A stretch of 27,530 nt of DNA from UBA2177 sp964452735 (GTDB lineage: Bacteria > Patescibacteriota > Dojkabacteria > SC72), in contig CAYVNA010000012.1 in assembly GCA_964452735.1 (NCBI GenBank), positions 1-27,530 of the forward strand, in the 5' to 3' direction. The notes under the pieces were generated by a model, which had not been told where the DNA came from, did no database searches, and saw only the letters and a program-made list of their open reading frames with translations. This document shows, piece by piece, positions 8,406 to 14,484 of the stretch; position 1 is the stretch's first letter, and each line of letters begins with the position of its first letter. Made by a program: the position numbers and the translations under genes.

Positions 8406-9041
8406 ATGCTACCCAGGGAAAAATACTTAGAAAAAGGTATAGATAATCTCTCCGACATGGATTTAATAGCTATCCTCATAGGTAGTGGTATAAAAGGTAA
8501 GGACTTCATGAGTGTATCTAGAAGTGCTCTATACTACATGAGAAAGAGCCTGAGGAGTAGGGGAGCCATATCTCTAAATGAAATTATCAAAGTTGATGGA
8601 ATAGGCCCAGCTACAGGTATGAGGATTCTATCTGGAATAGAGCTTGGGAAAAGATTGTACAATCTAGGAGATAAGGAGAGGGTCATCATAAAGAATTCTG
8701 TGGATGCATATGAGAATCTGAAGGATATTGGAAAGAAAAAACAGGAGTTTGTAATTGGACTATTCCTTAATTCTAGATTTGAGTTACTTGAGAGAAGAAT
8801 AATTTGCATAGGGAGTTTCGATGGTGTGAATATTCTTCCCCGAGATATCATAATTCCAGCATTGGAATTAAACGCTAGTAGCATAATAATGGCACACAAT
8901 CATCCTTCTGGAGATCCTTCTCCAAGCCTAGAAGATATCTCAATGACAAAAAATATAACAGATGCTCTTGAATTGGTAGGCCTTCATCTTTTGGATCACA
9001 TTATCATAGCTACCGAAGGATGGAAAAGGGTAGAGACATAA
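8406..9041 (+). CDS. radC: RadC/YeeS-type JAB domain protein
   Basis: This 211-residue protein has the RadC family layout: an N-terminal helix-hairpin-helix part (residues about 15-75, including IIKVDGIGPATGMRI) and a C-terminal JAB1/MPN-like metalloprotein domain. The JAMM motif is complete: HNHPSGDPSPS followed by the Asp of LEDIS. It starts with LPREKYLEKGIDNLSDMDLIAILIG, a characteristic RadC opening. RadC was historically linked to DNA repair, but its biochemical role remains unsettled. It lies 34 nt after topA, close to dprA, and is followed by the rpsB promoter. Confidence 0.93.
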   Translation: MLPREKYLEKGIDNLSDMDLIAILIGSGIKGKDFMSVSRSALYYMRKSLRSRGAISLNEIIKVDGIGPATGMRILSGIELGKRLYNLGDKERVIIKNSVDAYENLKDIGKKKQEFVIGLFLNSRFELLERRIICIGSFDGVNILPRDIIIPALELNASSIIMAHNHPSGDPSPSLEDISMTKNITDALELVGLHLLDHIIIATEGWKRVET

Positions 9042-9049
9042 ATGCGATC

Positions 9050-9078
9050 TTGTAAAAAGTCCTCTCCTTATGTATAAT
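9050..9078 (+). promoter_or_regulatory. Promoter of the rpsB-tsf operon
   Basis: The -35 TTGTAA (9050-9055) and the perfect -10 TATAAT (9073-9078) are 17 bp apart. Transcription would start near 9085, giving a leader of about 83 nt before the rpsB ATG. This is the clearest long leader in the window; most other genes with recognisable promoters appear to have none. Confidence 0.75.
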
Positions 9079-9103
9079 CCTACAGTTATTTAATATATCT
9101 CAT

Positions 9104-9144
9104 ATATCTTTGTTCCAATCCTGGACATAGTCCAACAAAGATAT
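9104..9144 (+). promoter_or_regulatory. Hairpin in the rpsB leader
   Basis: A perfect 11-bp inverted repeat (9104-9114 and 9134-9144, arm ATATCTTTGTT) encloses a smaller stem of 4 bp (GGAC 9123-9126 and GTCC 9130-9133, loop ATA) with a one-sided 8-nt bulge (9115-9122). It sits in the transcribed leader between the promoter and the Shine-Dalgarno sequence. Translational autocontrol of rpsB-tsf by S2 is established in E. coli; whether this hairpin plays that role is inference. Confidence 0.6.
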
Positions 9145-9150
9145 TTTTAA

Positions 9151-9160
9151 AAGGAAAGGA
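9151..9160 (+). promoter_or_regulatory. Shine-Dalgarno region of rpsB
   Basis: The purine tract AAGGAAAGGA lies 7 nt before the ATG at 9168. It is one of only two convincing ribosome binding sites in the window. Confidence 0.6.
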
Positions 9161-9167
9161 AATAAAA

Positions 9168-10304
9168 ATGACAGAAGTCAAAAAAGAAGTCTCAAAGAAG
9201 GCAGAGACTAAAAAGAAAAGCTTTCAAACTCCCGAGTTAATAGATCTTCTTAAAGCAGGTGCTCACTTTGGGCATAAGAAAAGTGCTTGGAATCCAAGAA
9301 TGAAGAAATACATATATGAAGAAAGAAATGGTATCCATATCATTGATTTAGTCAAGACTAGAGAAGTATTGGAAATTGCCTTGGAAGAACTCTCTAAATA
9401 CTCAGAAAGGGGTAATGTGTTAATTGTTGGTACTAAGGGACAAGCTGCTTCCATAATACAAAAAGTTGCTGATGAGTCTGGAATGTTCTATATAAACAAG
9501 AGGTGGATGGGTGGCCTTTTCACAAACTTTGATGGAATAAAGAAAAGTGTTCAGGGATTGATAAAGATGGAAGAGCAATTAGCTAGTGGTCTAGAAGGTC
9601 TTGTTAAGAAAGAAAGACTCCTATTACAGAGGGAAGTTGAAAGACTTAACAAAATATACATGGGTATCAAATTCATGGATAGGCTCCCTGAGGTAGTTAT
9701 CGTAATAGACAGTAAAGTTGAGAAGAATGCTATAAAGGAAGCTCGAACTGCGGGAATTCCAATCATAGCATTGATAGATACCAACTGTAATCCTGATTTA
9801 GTAGATTATCCAATACCTGCAAATGATGACTCGATAAAGAGTATATCTCTCTTTGTAGAGCTTTTTGGAAGTATTGTTAAGGAATCTAAGAAAGGTATAT
9901 CTTTAGCTGCTTTGAGAAAAGATCATGAAGCAAGACTGGCACAGATAAATAAAGCATACCTTGAGGAAAAAGAAAGGAAAGAGAGAATGGAAGAGGAAGA
10001 CAGAGAAAGAATGAAGGCTTTAAGAGAGGGAAAGGTGGAGACTGAGGTTAGAACTTCTGTTGTACGGGTTGTTAAGAAGGAGAAAAATATAGATGCAGAA
10101 ATAGAAGCAGCTGAGAAAGTTTTGAATGATGGAGCAGTGAAGAGCATCGAGGATCTTGGACTATCTGCTAGAATTGTTAAGGCATTGTTAGAGGCAGATA
10201 TCCATACAGTAGGGGATATAAAGGATTCTGGGAAAGAGAAACTTCTTGGTCTGAAGGGAATAGGTGAGAAAGCAGTAGAGGAGATTCTTAAATCAATCAA
10301 ATAG
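9168..10304 (+). CDS. rpsB: 30S ribosomal protein uS2 with an RNA polymerase alpha-CTD-like tail
   Basis: Residues about 25-258 are a standard uS2: ELIDLLKAGAHFGHKK, WNPRMKKYIYEERNGIHIIDL, GTKGQA, NKRWMGGLFTNF, RLPEVVIVID, IPIIALIDTNCNPDLVDYPIP and the S-I-L-region near residue 225. A basic 24-residue extension precedes it. After the core comes a charged, helical linker (about 260-325) and a helix-hairpin-helix domain (about 326-378) that resembles the RpoA C-terminal domain, with SIEDLGLSARIVKALLEA, IHTVGDI and LKGIGEKAVEEI. Ordinary S2 is 230-270 residues, so this protein is over 100 longer. It is followed by tsf at 22 nt, the classic operon. The tail is in frame with no sign of error. Confidence 0.95.
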   Translation: MTEVKKEVSKKAETKKKSFQTPELIDLLKAGAHFGHKKSAWNPRMKKYIYEERNGIHIIDLVKTREVLEIALEELSKYSERGNVLIVGTKGQAASIIQKVADESGMFYINKRWMGGLFTNFDGIKKSVQGLIKMEEQLASGLEGLVKKERLLLQREVERLNKIYMGIKFMDRLPEVVIVIDSKVEKNAIKEARTAGIPIIALIDTNCNPDLVDYPIPANDDSIKSISLFVELFGSIVKESKKGISLAALRKDHEARLAQINKAYLEEKERKERMEEEDRERMKALREGKVETEVRTSVVRVVKKEKNIDAEIEAAEKVLNDGAVKSIEDLGLSARIVKALLEADIHTVGDIKDSGKEKLLGLKGIGEKAVEEILKSIK

Positions 10305-10326
10305 ATAAATTAAATAGTACAGAAAG

Positions 10327-11040
10327 ATGGCAATAACCGTAGAAGATATTAAAACCCTTAGGGCAAAGACTTCCGCAGGAATGGCGCTATGCAAAGAGGC
10401 TTTGGTTAAGTCGGAAGGTGACATGGGCAAGGCTGTGGAGTACATAAATAAGAGAAGTGATGTCATCAGCAGGCTTCGAAATCTCACTGGTGCGAAGATT
10501 GGACTGTGTAAGTTAGCATTTGAAGAGTCAGGGAAGGATTTCGAAAAAGCGGTAGAGTTGATCAAGGAGAGGGGTTGGGATGAACCATTAGGTGATAGTG
10601 AGGAGGAGAAGTCTGAGGGAATTATAGAGTCATATGTTCATGGTAAGGAACAGAAGTTGGTTGCTCTTGTTGAGGTCAAGTGTAAGACAGATTTCGTTTC
10701 TAGAAATGAAGACTTTAGACTATTTGCACATGAGCTAGCACTTCAGGTAGCTGCAATGAAGCCATCATATGTTTCAAAGGATTCTATCTCGGAGGAAGAG
10801 ATTTCCTCTATGAAGGAGATATTTAAGAAAGAAGCTTTGAGTGAGGGTAAGCCAGAAAATATCATAGAAAAGATCATAGAAGGTAAGTTGAATAAGTACT
10901 ACGAGGAGAAGTGTTTGTTGGAACAGAGGTGGTTTAAGGATGACTCAAAAAAGATCTCAAATCTTCTAGATGATGCAATACAGAAACTAGGTGAGCCATT
11001 GGTGATATCTAGGATTCTAATATGGGAATTGGGTAAGTAG
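10327..11040 (+). CDS. tsf: Elongation factor Ts with duplicated UBA module
   Basis: EF-Ts is the guanine nucleotide exchange factor for EF-Tu. The protein is 237 residues. Residues 1-44 are a normal N-terminal UBA-like module (DIKTLRAKTSAGMALCKEAL). Residues 45-85 repeat the pattern (VISRLRNLTGAKIGLCKLAF, then GKDFEKAVELIKERG). The core has the expected CKTDFVSRNEDF, HELALQVAA and PSYVSKDSI motifs, with a short C-terminal part containing LLEQRWFKDDSKKI. Homologues have one UBA module. The gene follows rpsB as in most bacteria, without a clear Shine-Dalgarno sequence, so coupling to rpsB translation is possible. Confidence 0.95.
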   Translation: MAITVEDIKTLRAKTSAGMALCKEALVKSEGDMGKAVEYINKRSDVISRLRNLTGAKIGLCKLAFEESGKDFEKAVELIKERGWDEPLGDSEEEKSEGIIESYVHGKEQKLVALVEVKCKTDFVSRNEDFRLFAHELALQVAAMKPSYVSKDSISEEEISSMKEIFKKEALSEGKPENIIEKIIEGKLNKYYEEKCLLEQRWFKDDSKKISNLLDDAIQKLGEPLVISRILIWELGK

Positions 11041-11045
11041 TCATA

Positions 11046-11072
11046 TTTACAATGATTTTTTAATGGTATATC
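11046..11072 (+). promoter_or_regulatory. Possible promoter of frr
   Basis: TTTACA (11046-11051) and TATATC (11067-11072) are 15 bp apart, with TGG before the -10. The box ends 8 nt before the ATG at 11081. The -10 is imperfect and the spacer short, so this is tentative. If real, it would exclude the upstream ATG at 11063 as the start. Confidence 0.35.
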
Positions 11073-11080
11073 ATCTATAC

Positions 11081-11626
11081 ATGGATATAGAACTTTTAAA
11101 TAAAGATCTAGGTAAGTGTGTTGATCATGTTCGTGAGGATCTTTCCCAGATTCGTACAGGTAGGGCAACACCCGAGCTTGTAGAAGAGGTTTTAATAAAT
11201 GCATATGATACAGTTTCTCCCTTAAAGAACTTAGCAACGATAAGTGCTGTTGATGCAAAGACAGTAAATATTCAGCCCTGGGATAAAAGTATTTTGGAAA
11301 GTATTAGCAAAGGTATTAGTAGTGCGAATCTAGGATTTTCTCCAATAACAGAAGGAGATAGGGTTTTAGTTAAAATCCCTGATCTCACAGAGGAAAGAAG
11401 GCAGGAGTATGTCAAGATAATGAAAGAGAGAATAGAGGATGGAAGAATCGCTATTAGACAAGTAAGGCAGAAATATATGAAAGAGATTGATGAAGCACAG
11501 AAATCTGGGATGTCAGAGGATGAAGCAGACAGGCTTAGAGATGAGGTTGAGAAGTTTGTTAAGGAGAGGAATCAAGAGATAGAGAGTATCAAGGAATCAA
11601 AGGAAACTGACCTGTTAACTATTTAA
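11081..11626 (+). CDS. frr: Ribosome recycling factor
   Basis: RRF splits post-termination ribosomes with EF-G. At 181 residues it matches the family (about 185). Visible hallmarks are VREDLSQIRTGRATPELV, INAYDTVSPLKNLATIS, QPWDKSILESISKGI, GFSPITEGDRVLVKIPDLTEERR and a C-terminal helical arm with the RQVRQKYMKEI segment. An in-frame ATG at 11063 would add six residues (MVYHLY); the inner ATG is preferred because a promoter-like -10 lies between the two and the added residues look unlike the family. pyrH, often located between tsf and frr, is absent here. Confidence 0.95.
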   Translation: MDIELLNKDLGKCVDHVREDLSQIRTGRATPELVEEVLINAYDTVSPLKNLATISAVDAKTVNIQPWDKSILESISKGISSANLGFSPITEGDRVLVKIPDLTEERRQEYVKIMKERIEDGRIAIRQVRQKYMKEIDEAQKSGMSEDEADRLRDEVEKFVKERNQEIESIKESKETDLLTI

Positions 11627-11643
11627 ATTTTCTTCCCTTGTAA

Positions 11644-12771
11644 ATGCTTTCAGTATTAGTAAATATACTATTATTCATACTTGTAATAGGCTTTCTTACA
11701 CTAATCCATGAGATGGGACATTTCCTTGCTGCAAAAGCTATCGGCGCGAAGGTATATGAATTTTCCCTAGGTTTTGGACCTAAACTCATATCTAAGAAAT
11801 TTAAGGGAACAGAATATTGTATTAGGGTAATTCCTCTCGGGGGATTTGTTAAGATATTGGGAGATGGTGATCCTGGAGATTATGGGGAAGAGAAATTAAA
11901 AGGGAGTAAGGAGAATTTGAAGAATAAGAGCAAGTTCAAGCAGATATTTGTTATGTTAGCAGGAGTTACAATGAATATTCTCTTTGCAGTTATCTTCTAC
12001 TATATTTTCTTAGGTATAAACTCGTGGAAAACATCCCCCATATATATAGAGATGAGTGAAAGTGATGTCGTAGGGGTCAAGCTAGAGAAACTTGTAGGCT
12101 ATGAAGCTATCTCTGAAGGAAATGCTGATAAAGCAGGTCTTCCTAAGTATGGTTTTTTCAAAGAGATAGATGGTGTGCAAATATCGGATAGAAAGGAGAT
12201 CTCTGAGTTAATCAAAGGTAAAGAAATATTGTCTGTCCTAGCCTGTGATGATAAAGAAGAAGAGTGTAAAGAATATATAATTCCTGTTACAGAGGACAAG
12301 ATAGGTGTGTATGTCTCTAACGGTTTTGTATATAACTATGAGGATTTCAAACTCTGGGCAGGATTCTCATATGTTTTCAACAATATTAAACTTGTTTCCA
12401 AAGTCCTAGGCTCAATGATAAATACGGCACAGGAATCTGGGGACTATTCTGATCTTTCGAATACGGTATCGGGACCTGTGGGGATATTTCTTCTCATTGA
12501 TAATCTGAAATATAAGGGAGTTGTTGTTTTCCTCTCCATGGTAGCAGACCTATCCCTTTCCTTAGCCATTATGAATATACTTCCAATACCAGCCCTTGAT
12601 GGTGGTAGGGTACTGATTCTCTTTTTAGAAGGAATTCTTAGAAGGGATTTAGATGACCGTATAGAGGCAATCATTATAAATACAAGCATGATTTTTCTAA
12701 TTGTTCTTGTCATAGCCCTCATGGTTAAGGATATTGTGAATATCGACGATATGCGAAACATGCTTGGATGA
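11644..12771 (+). CDS. rseP: Site-2 protease RseP (M50, PDZ)
   Basis: This 375-residue membrane zinc metalloprotease matches the RseP/RasP family of regulated intramembrane proteolysis. The HEMGH active site is at residues 22-26 in the first membrane segment. Further elements are EFSLGFGPKLIS, IPLGGFVKILGD, a periplasmic-side PDZ-like domain (about 125-225, diverged), and the C-terminal membrane part with NILPIPALDGGRVL carrying the Asp zinc ligand. The family typically has 360-450 residues. It follows frr by 17 nt, a neighbourhood similar to the frr-uppS-cdsA-dxr-rseP order of many bacteria but with the lipid genes missing. Whether it cleaves an anti-sigma factor or signal peptides is not known. 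Confidence 0.94.
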   Translation: MLSVLVNILLFILVIGFLTLIHEMGHFLAAKAIGAKVYEFSLGFGPKLISKKFKGTEYCIRVIPLGGFVKILGDGDPGDYGEEKLKGSKENLKNKSKFKQIFVMLAGVTMNILFAVIFYYIFLGINSWKTSPIYIEMSESDVVGVKLEKLVGYEAISEGNADKAGLPKYGFFKEIDGVQISDRKEISELIKGKEILSVLACDDKEEECKEYIIPVTEDKIGVYVSNGFVYNYEDFKLWAGFSYVFNNIKLVSKVLGSMINTAQESGDYSDLSNTVSGPVGIFLLIDNLKYKGVVVFLSMVADLSLSLAIMNILPIPALDGGRVLILFLEGILRRDLDDRIEAIIINTSMIFLIVLVIALMVKDIVNIDDMRNMLG

Positions 12772-12801
12772 AATATGTTGTGGTAAATAATGTATATGGT
12801 G

Positions 12802-12810
12802 TGATATAAT
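12802..12810 (+). promoter_or_regulatory. Extended -10 promoter of rpsU
   Basis: TGATATAAT is a perfect extended -10 element, the same nonamer found before the M50 gene and the tRNA. Transcription would start near 12817, leaving about 23 nt before the rpsU ATG with no Shine-Dalgarno sequence. A second TATAAT at 12821-12826 could give a start closer to the ATG. Confidence 0.6.
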
Positions 12811-12839
12811 CACCAAGTTATATAATTAACAAATAAAAT

Positions 12840-13040
12840 ATGTCAGTCATAGTACACTCAAACGAAAATGTAGATAGTGCTCTGAAGAGATTGCATAGAG
12901 AAGTTCTAAGAGAAAAAATCTTAGAAACATATAGATCTAAGCAATATAGAGTAAAGAAATCTCTCTTGGATATACAGAAGAGAAAAGAATGGGCAAAAAT
13001 GAAGAGAAGAAGAAGGTCTGCTGCTAGAAGGGCTAAATAA
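12840..13040 (+). CDS. rpsU: 30S ribosomal protein bS21
   Basis: This 66-residue, strongly basic protein is bS21. It opens with the family pattern MSVIVHSNENVDSALKRL and continues with HREVLREKILETYRSKQYRVK. The C terminus is a run of Lys, Arg and Ala (MKRRRRSAARRAK), as expected for the rRNA-binding tail. It has its own extended -10 promoter and is followed at 17 nt by yqeY, a pairing (rpsU-yqeY) that is common in bacteria and strengthens both calls. Confidence 0.94.
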   Translation: MSVIVHSNENVDSALKRLHREVLREKILETYRSKQYRVKKSLLDIQKRKEWAKMKRRRRSAARRAK

Positions 13041-13045
13041 ATTAA

Positions 13046-13051
13046 TATATT
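13046..13051 (+). promoter_or_regulatory. Possible -10 box of yqeY
   Basis: TATATT ends 6 nt before the yqeY ATG, the spacing seen at other likely leaderless genes. There is no TGn extension or clear -35, and the region is AT-rich, so chance is possible. Co-transcription with rpsU is the alternative. Confidence 0.25.
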
Positions 13052-13057
13052 TAGTTT

Positions 13058-13501
13058 ATGTCTCTTGTTGATAGTATTCGCAAAGATATGTTTTTGGCTT
13101 CTAAGGAAGGATTCGTCGAAAAGTCGGATATCCTTAAGATGGCTTTAGCATCCATAAAGAATGCGGAAATTGAGAAGGGTGATTCCTTGGATGATTCAGA
13201 GATAGAGAAAATACTCAGGAAGGAAGTTAAGAAGATAAAAGATTCCATAGAGCAGTTTGAGAAAATGGGTAGGGTGGATCTCTTAGAAAAAGAAAAGAAA
13301 CAGTTAGATGTATTGAATAGCTATCTCCCAGAATTATTAAGCGATGAAGAAGTAGAGAACATTGTAAGGAGAAAAGTTGAGGAGCTTGGCGTAAAGGACA
13401 TGAGAGAAATGGGTAAGGTTATGGGGGCAGTAATGCAGGAACTGAATGGGAAAGCTGATGGAACTGTAGTCAGAAATATAGTTCAGTCCTTGTTAAGCTA
13501 G
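13058..13501 (+). CDS. yqeY: GatB/YqeY domain protein
   Basis: This 147-residue helical protein is of the YqeY family, related to the tail domain of the GatB amidotransferase subunit that contacts tRNA. Features are the N-terminal DSIRKDMFLASKEG and KMALASIKNAEIEKG, the middle KIKDSIEQFEKMGRVDLLEKEKKQ and SYLPELLSDEEVENIV, and the C-terminal MREMGKVMGAVMQELNGKADG followed by a final short helix. The length equals family members of 145-150 residues. Its molecular function in bacteria is not established. It is placed between rpsU and ybeY, all translation-related, and its stop abuts the ybeY start by 1 nt. Confidence 0.93.
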   Translation: MSLVDSIRKDMFLASKEGFVEKSDILKMALASIKNAEIEKGDSLDDSEIEKILRKEVKKIKDSIEQFEKMGRVDLLEKEKKQLDVLNSYLPELLSDEEVENIVRRKVEELGVKDMREMGKVMGAVMQELNGKADGTVVRNIVQSLLS

Positions 13502-13502
13502 T

Positions 13503-13964
13503 ATGGATGTAAATGTCTTCAACTGGTCTCTATTGCATAAATACTATCCTAAATTCTCACTTTCTGAGGAAAGTTTTAAAAAGATTCTAGAGAAGTATCT
13601 TGGTTCATACACCGAAGATAATGTTAATTTCATTTTTGTATCCAAGGCATACATAGAGGGACTAAACAGCCAGTATCGATCAAAGAACTACCCAACGGAT
13701 GTACTATCTTTTGAGATTAAAAGTAATGATATCCTAGGTGAGGTATATATTTGTCCAGAATATATTTCTGAGAATTATCCCGAAGAGGAAATATTTAGAA
13801 CAGCTGTTCACGGTTTCCTGCATCTCTTGGGGTATGATCATACAGAAAATTTCTTAGGAAAAGGTAAAAATATTGAGGAGATATTTGTAATGCAAGAGAA
13901 TATATTGCAGAATATACTACATGAAATTAATAACAGGACTGGGGAACCCAGGGAAGAAATTTGA
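13503..13964 (+). CDS. ybeY: Endoribonuclease YbeY (16S rRNA maturation)
   Basis: YbeY is a zinc-dependent endoribonuclease involved in 16S rRNA 3' processing and ribosome quality control. The 153-residue protein has the diagnostic three-histidine zinc motif HGFLHLLGYDH near residues 101-111, preceded by LNSQYRSKNYPTDVLSFE and the GEVYICPEY strand. The C terminus includes the usual MFxxQExIL pattern as IFVMQENIL. It overlaps the start of pth by 44 nt in another frame, so the two are translated from one message. No Shine-Dalgarno sequence is seen. Family membership is secure. Confidence 0.95.
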   Translation: MDVNVFNWSLLHKYYPKFSLSEESFKKILEKYLGSYTEDNVNFIFVSKAYIEGLNSQYRSKNYPTDVLSFEIKSNDILGEVYICPEYISENYPEEEIFRTAVHGFLHLLGYDHTENFLGKGKNIEEIFVMQENILQNILHEINNRTGEPREEI

Positions 13965-14484
13965 AGATACAAGGCATAATGTTGGTTTCCTCTTTTTAGA
14001 TATTCTAAGAGAGAAGTTCCTCTATCAAAAAGATATAGTTGTTTCGGATTGGGAAGAGGAAAAGATTTTCATGTCCGATCTTTCTTTTGTGAGAAGAGGT
14101 ACGAAGATCATAGCTGTACTTCAAAAGCCTCTGACATATATGAATAACTCAGGGGATGCTGTTTCCAAGCTTATCAAGAAATTTGATATTACAGATATCC
14201 CCAATAGCTTTATCTTAGTTCACGATGATCTGGATATTAAGTTAGGGAAGTACAAGATACAGAGTGGAAAGGCACCAATTGGTCACAATGGTGTAAATAA
14301 TGTAGAAGAGAGGTTAAGAGGAAATGATTTCAAGAGAATTCGGATAGGTATAGAGGCTAGAGATAATCCAAATATCCTTGGTGAAGATTATGTCCTTATG
14401 AAATTCCTTCCTTACGAGAAGGAGATAATAGAGGAGGTAATACATGACGCAATCCGAGGCATCCTTGCCGATATCTTGATCTAA
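13921..14484 (+). CDS. pth: Peptidyl-tRNA hydrolase
   Basis: Pth releases tRNA from prematurely ended peptidyl-tRNA. The 187-residue protein has the expected catalytic set: Asn in ITGLGNPGKKFEDTRHNVGF, the catalytic His in the same segment, KPLTYMNNSG, the Asp in LVHDDLDIKLGK and the GGxxGHNG-like KAPIGHNGVNNVEE. Near the C terminus, RIRIGIEAR matches the family strand. The start inside ybeY (44-nt overlap) is fixed by conservation, since MKLITGLGNPG is the normal N terminus. Its stop codon overlaps that of the convergent gene at 14481. Confidence 0.96.
   Translation: MKLITGLGNPGKKFEDTRHNVGFLFLDILREKFLYQKDIVVSDWEEEKIFMSDLSFVRRGTKIIAVLQKPLTYMNNSGDAVSKLIKKFDITDIPNSFILVHDDLDIKLGKYKIQSGKAPIGHNGVNNVEERLRGNDFKRIRIGIEARDNPNILGEDYVLMKFLPYEKEIIEEVIHDAIRGILADILI

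Noticed and set aside
9104..9144. Intrinsic terminator after radC
   Set aside because: The hairpin lies downstream of a strong promoter and just before the rpsB Shine-Dalgarno site, and no U run directly follows a GC-rich stem. A leader element is more likely.
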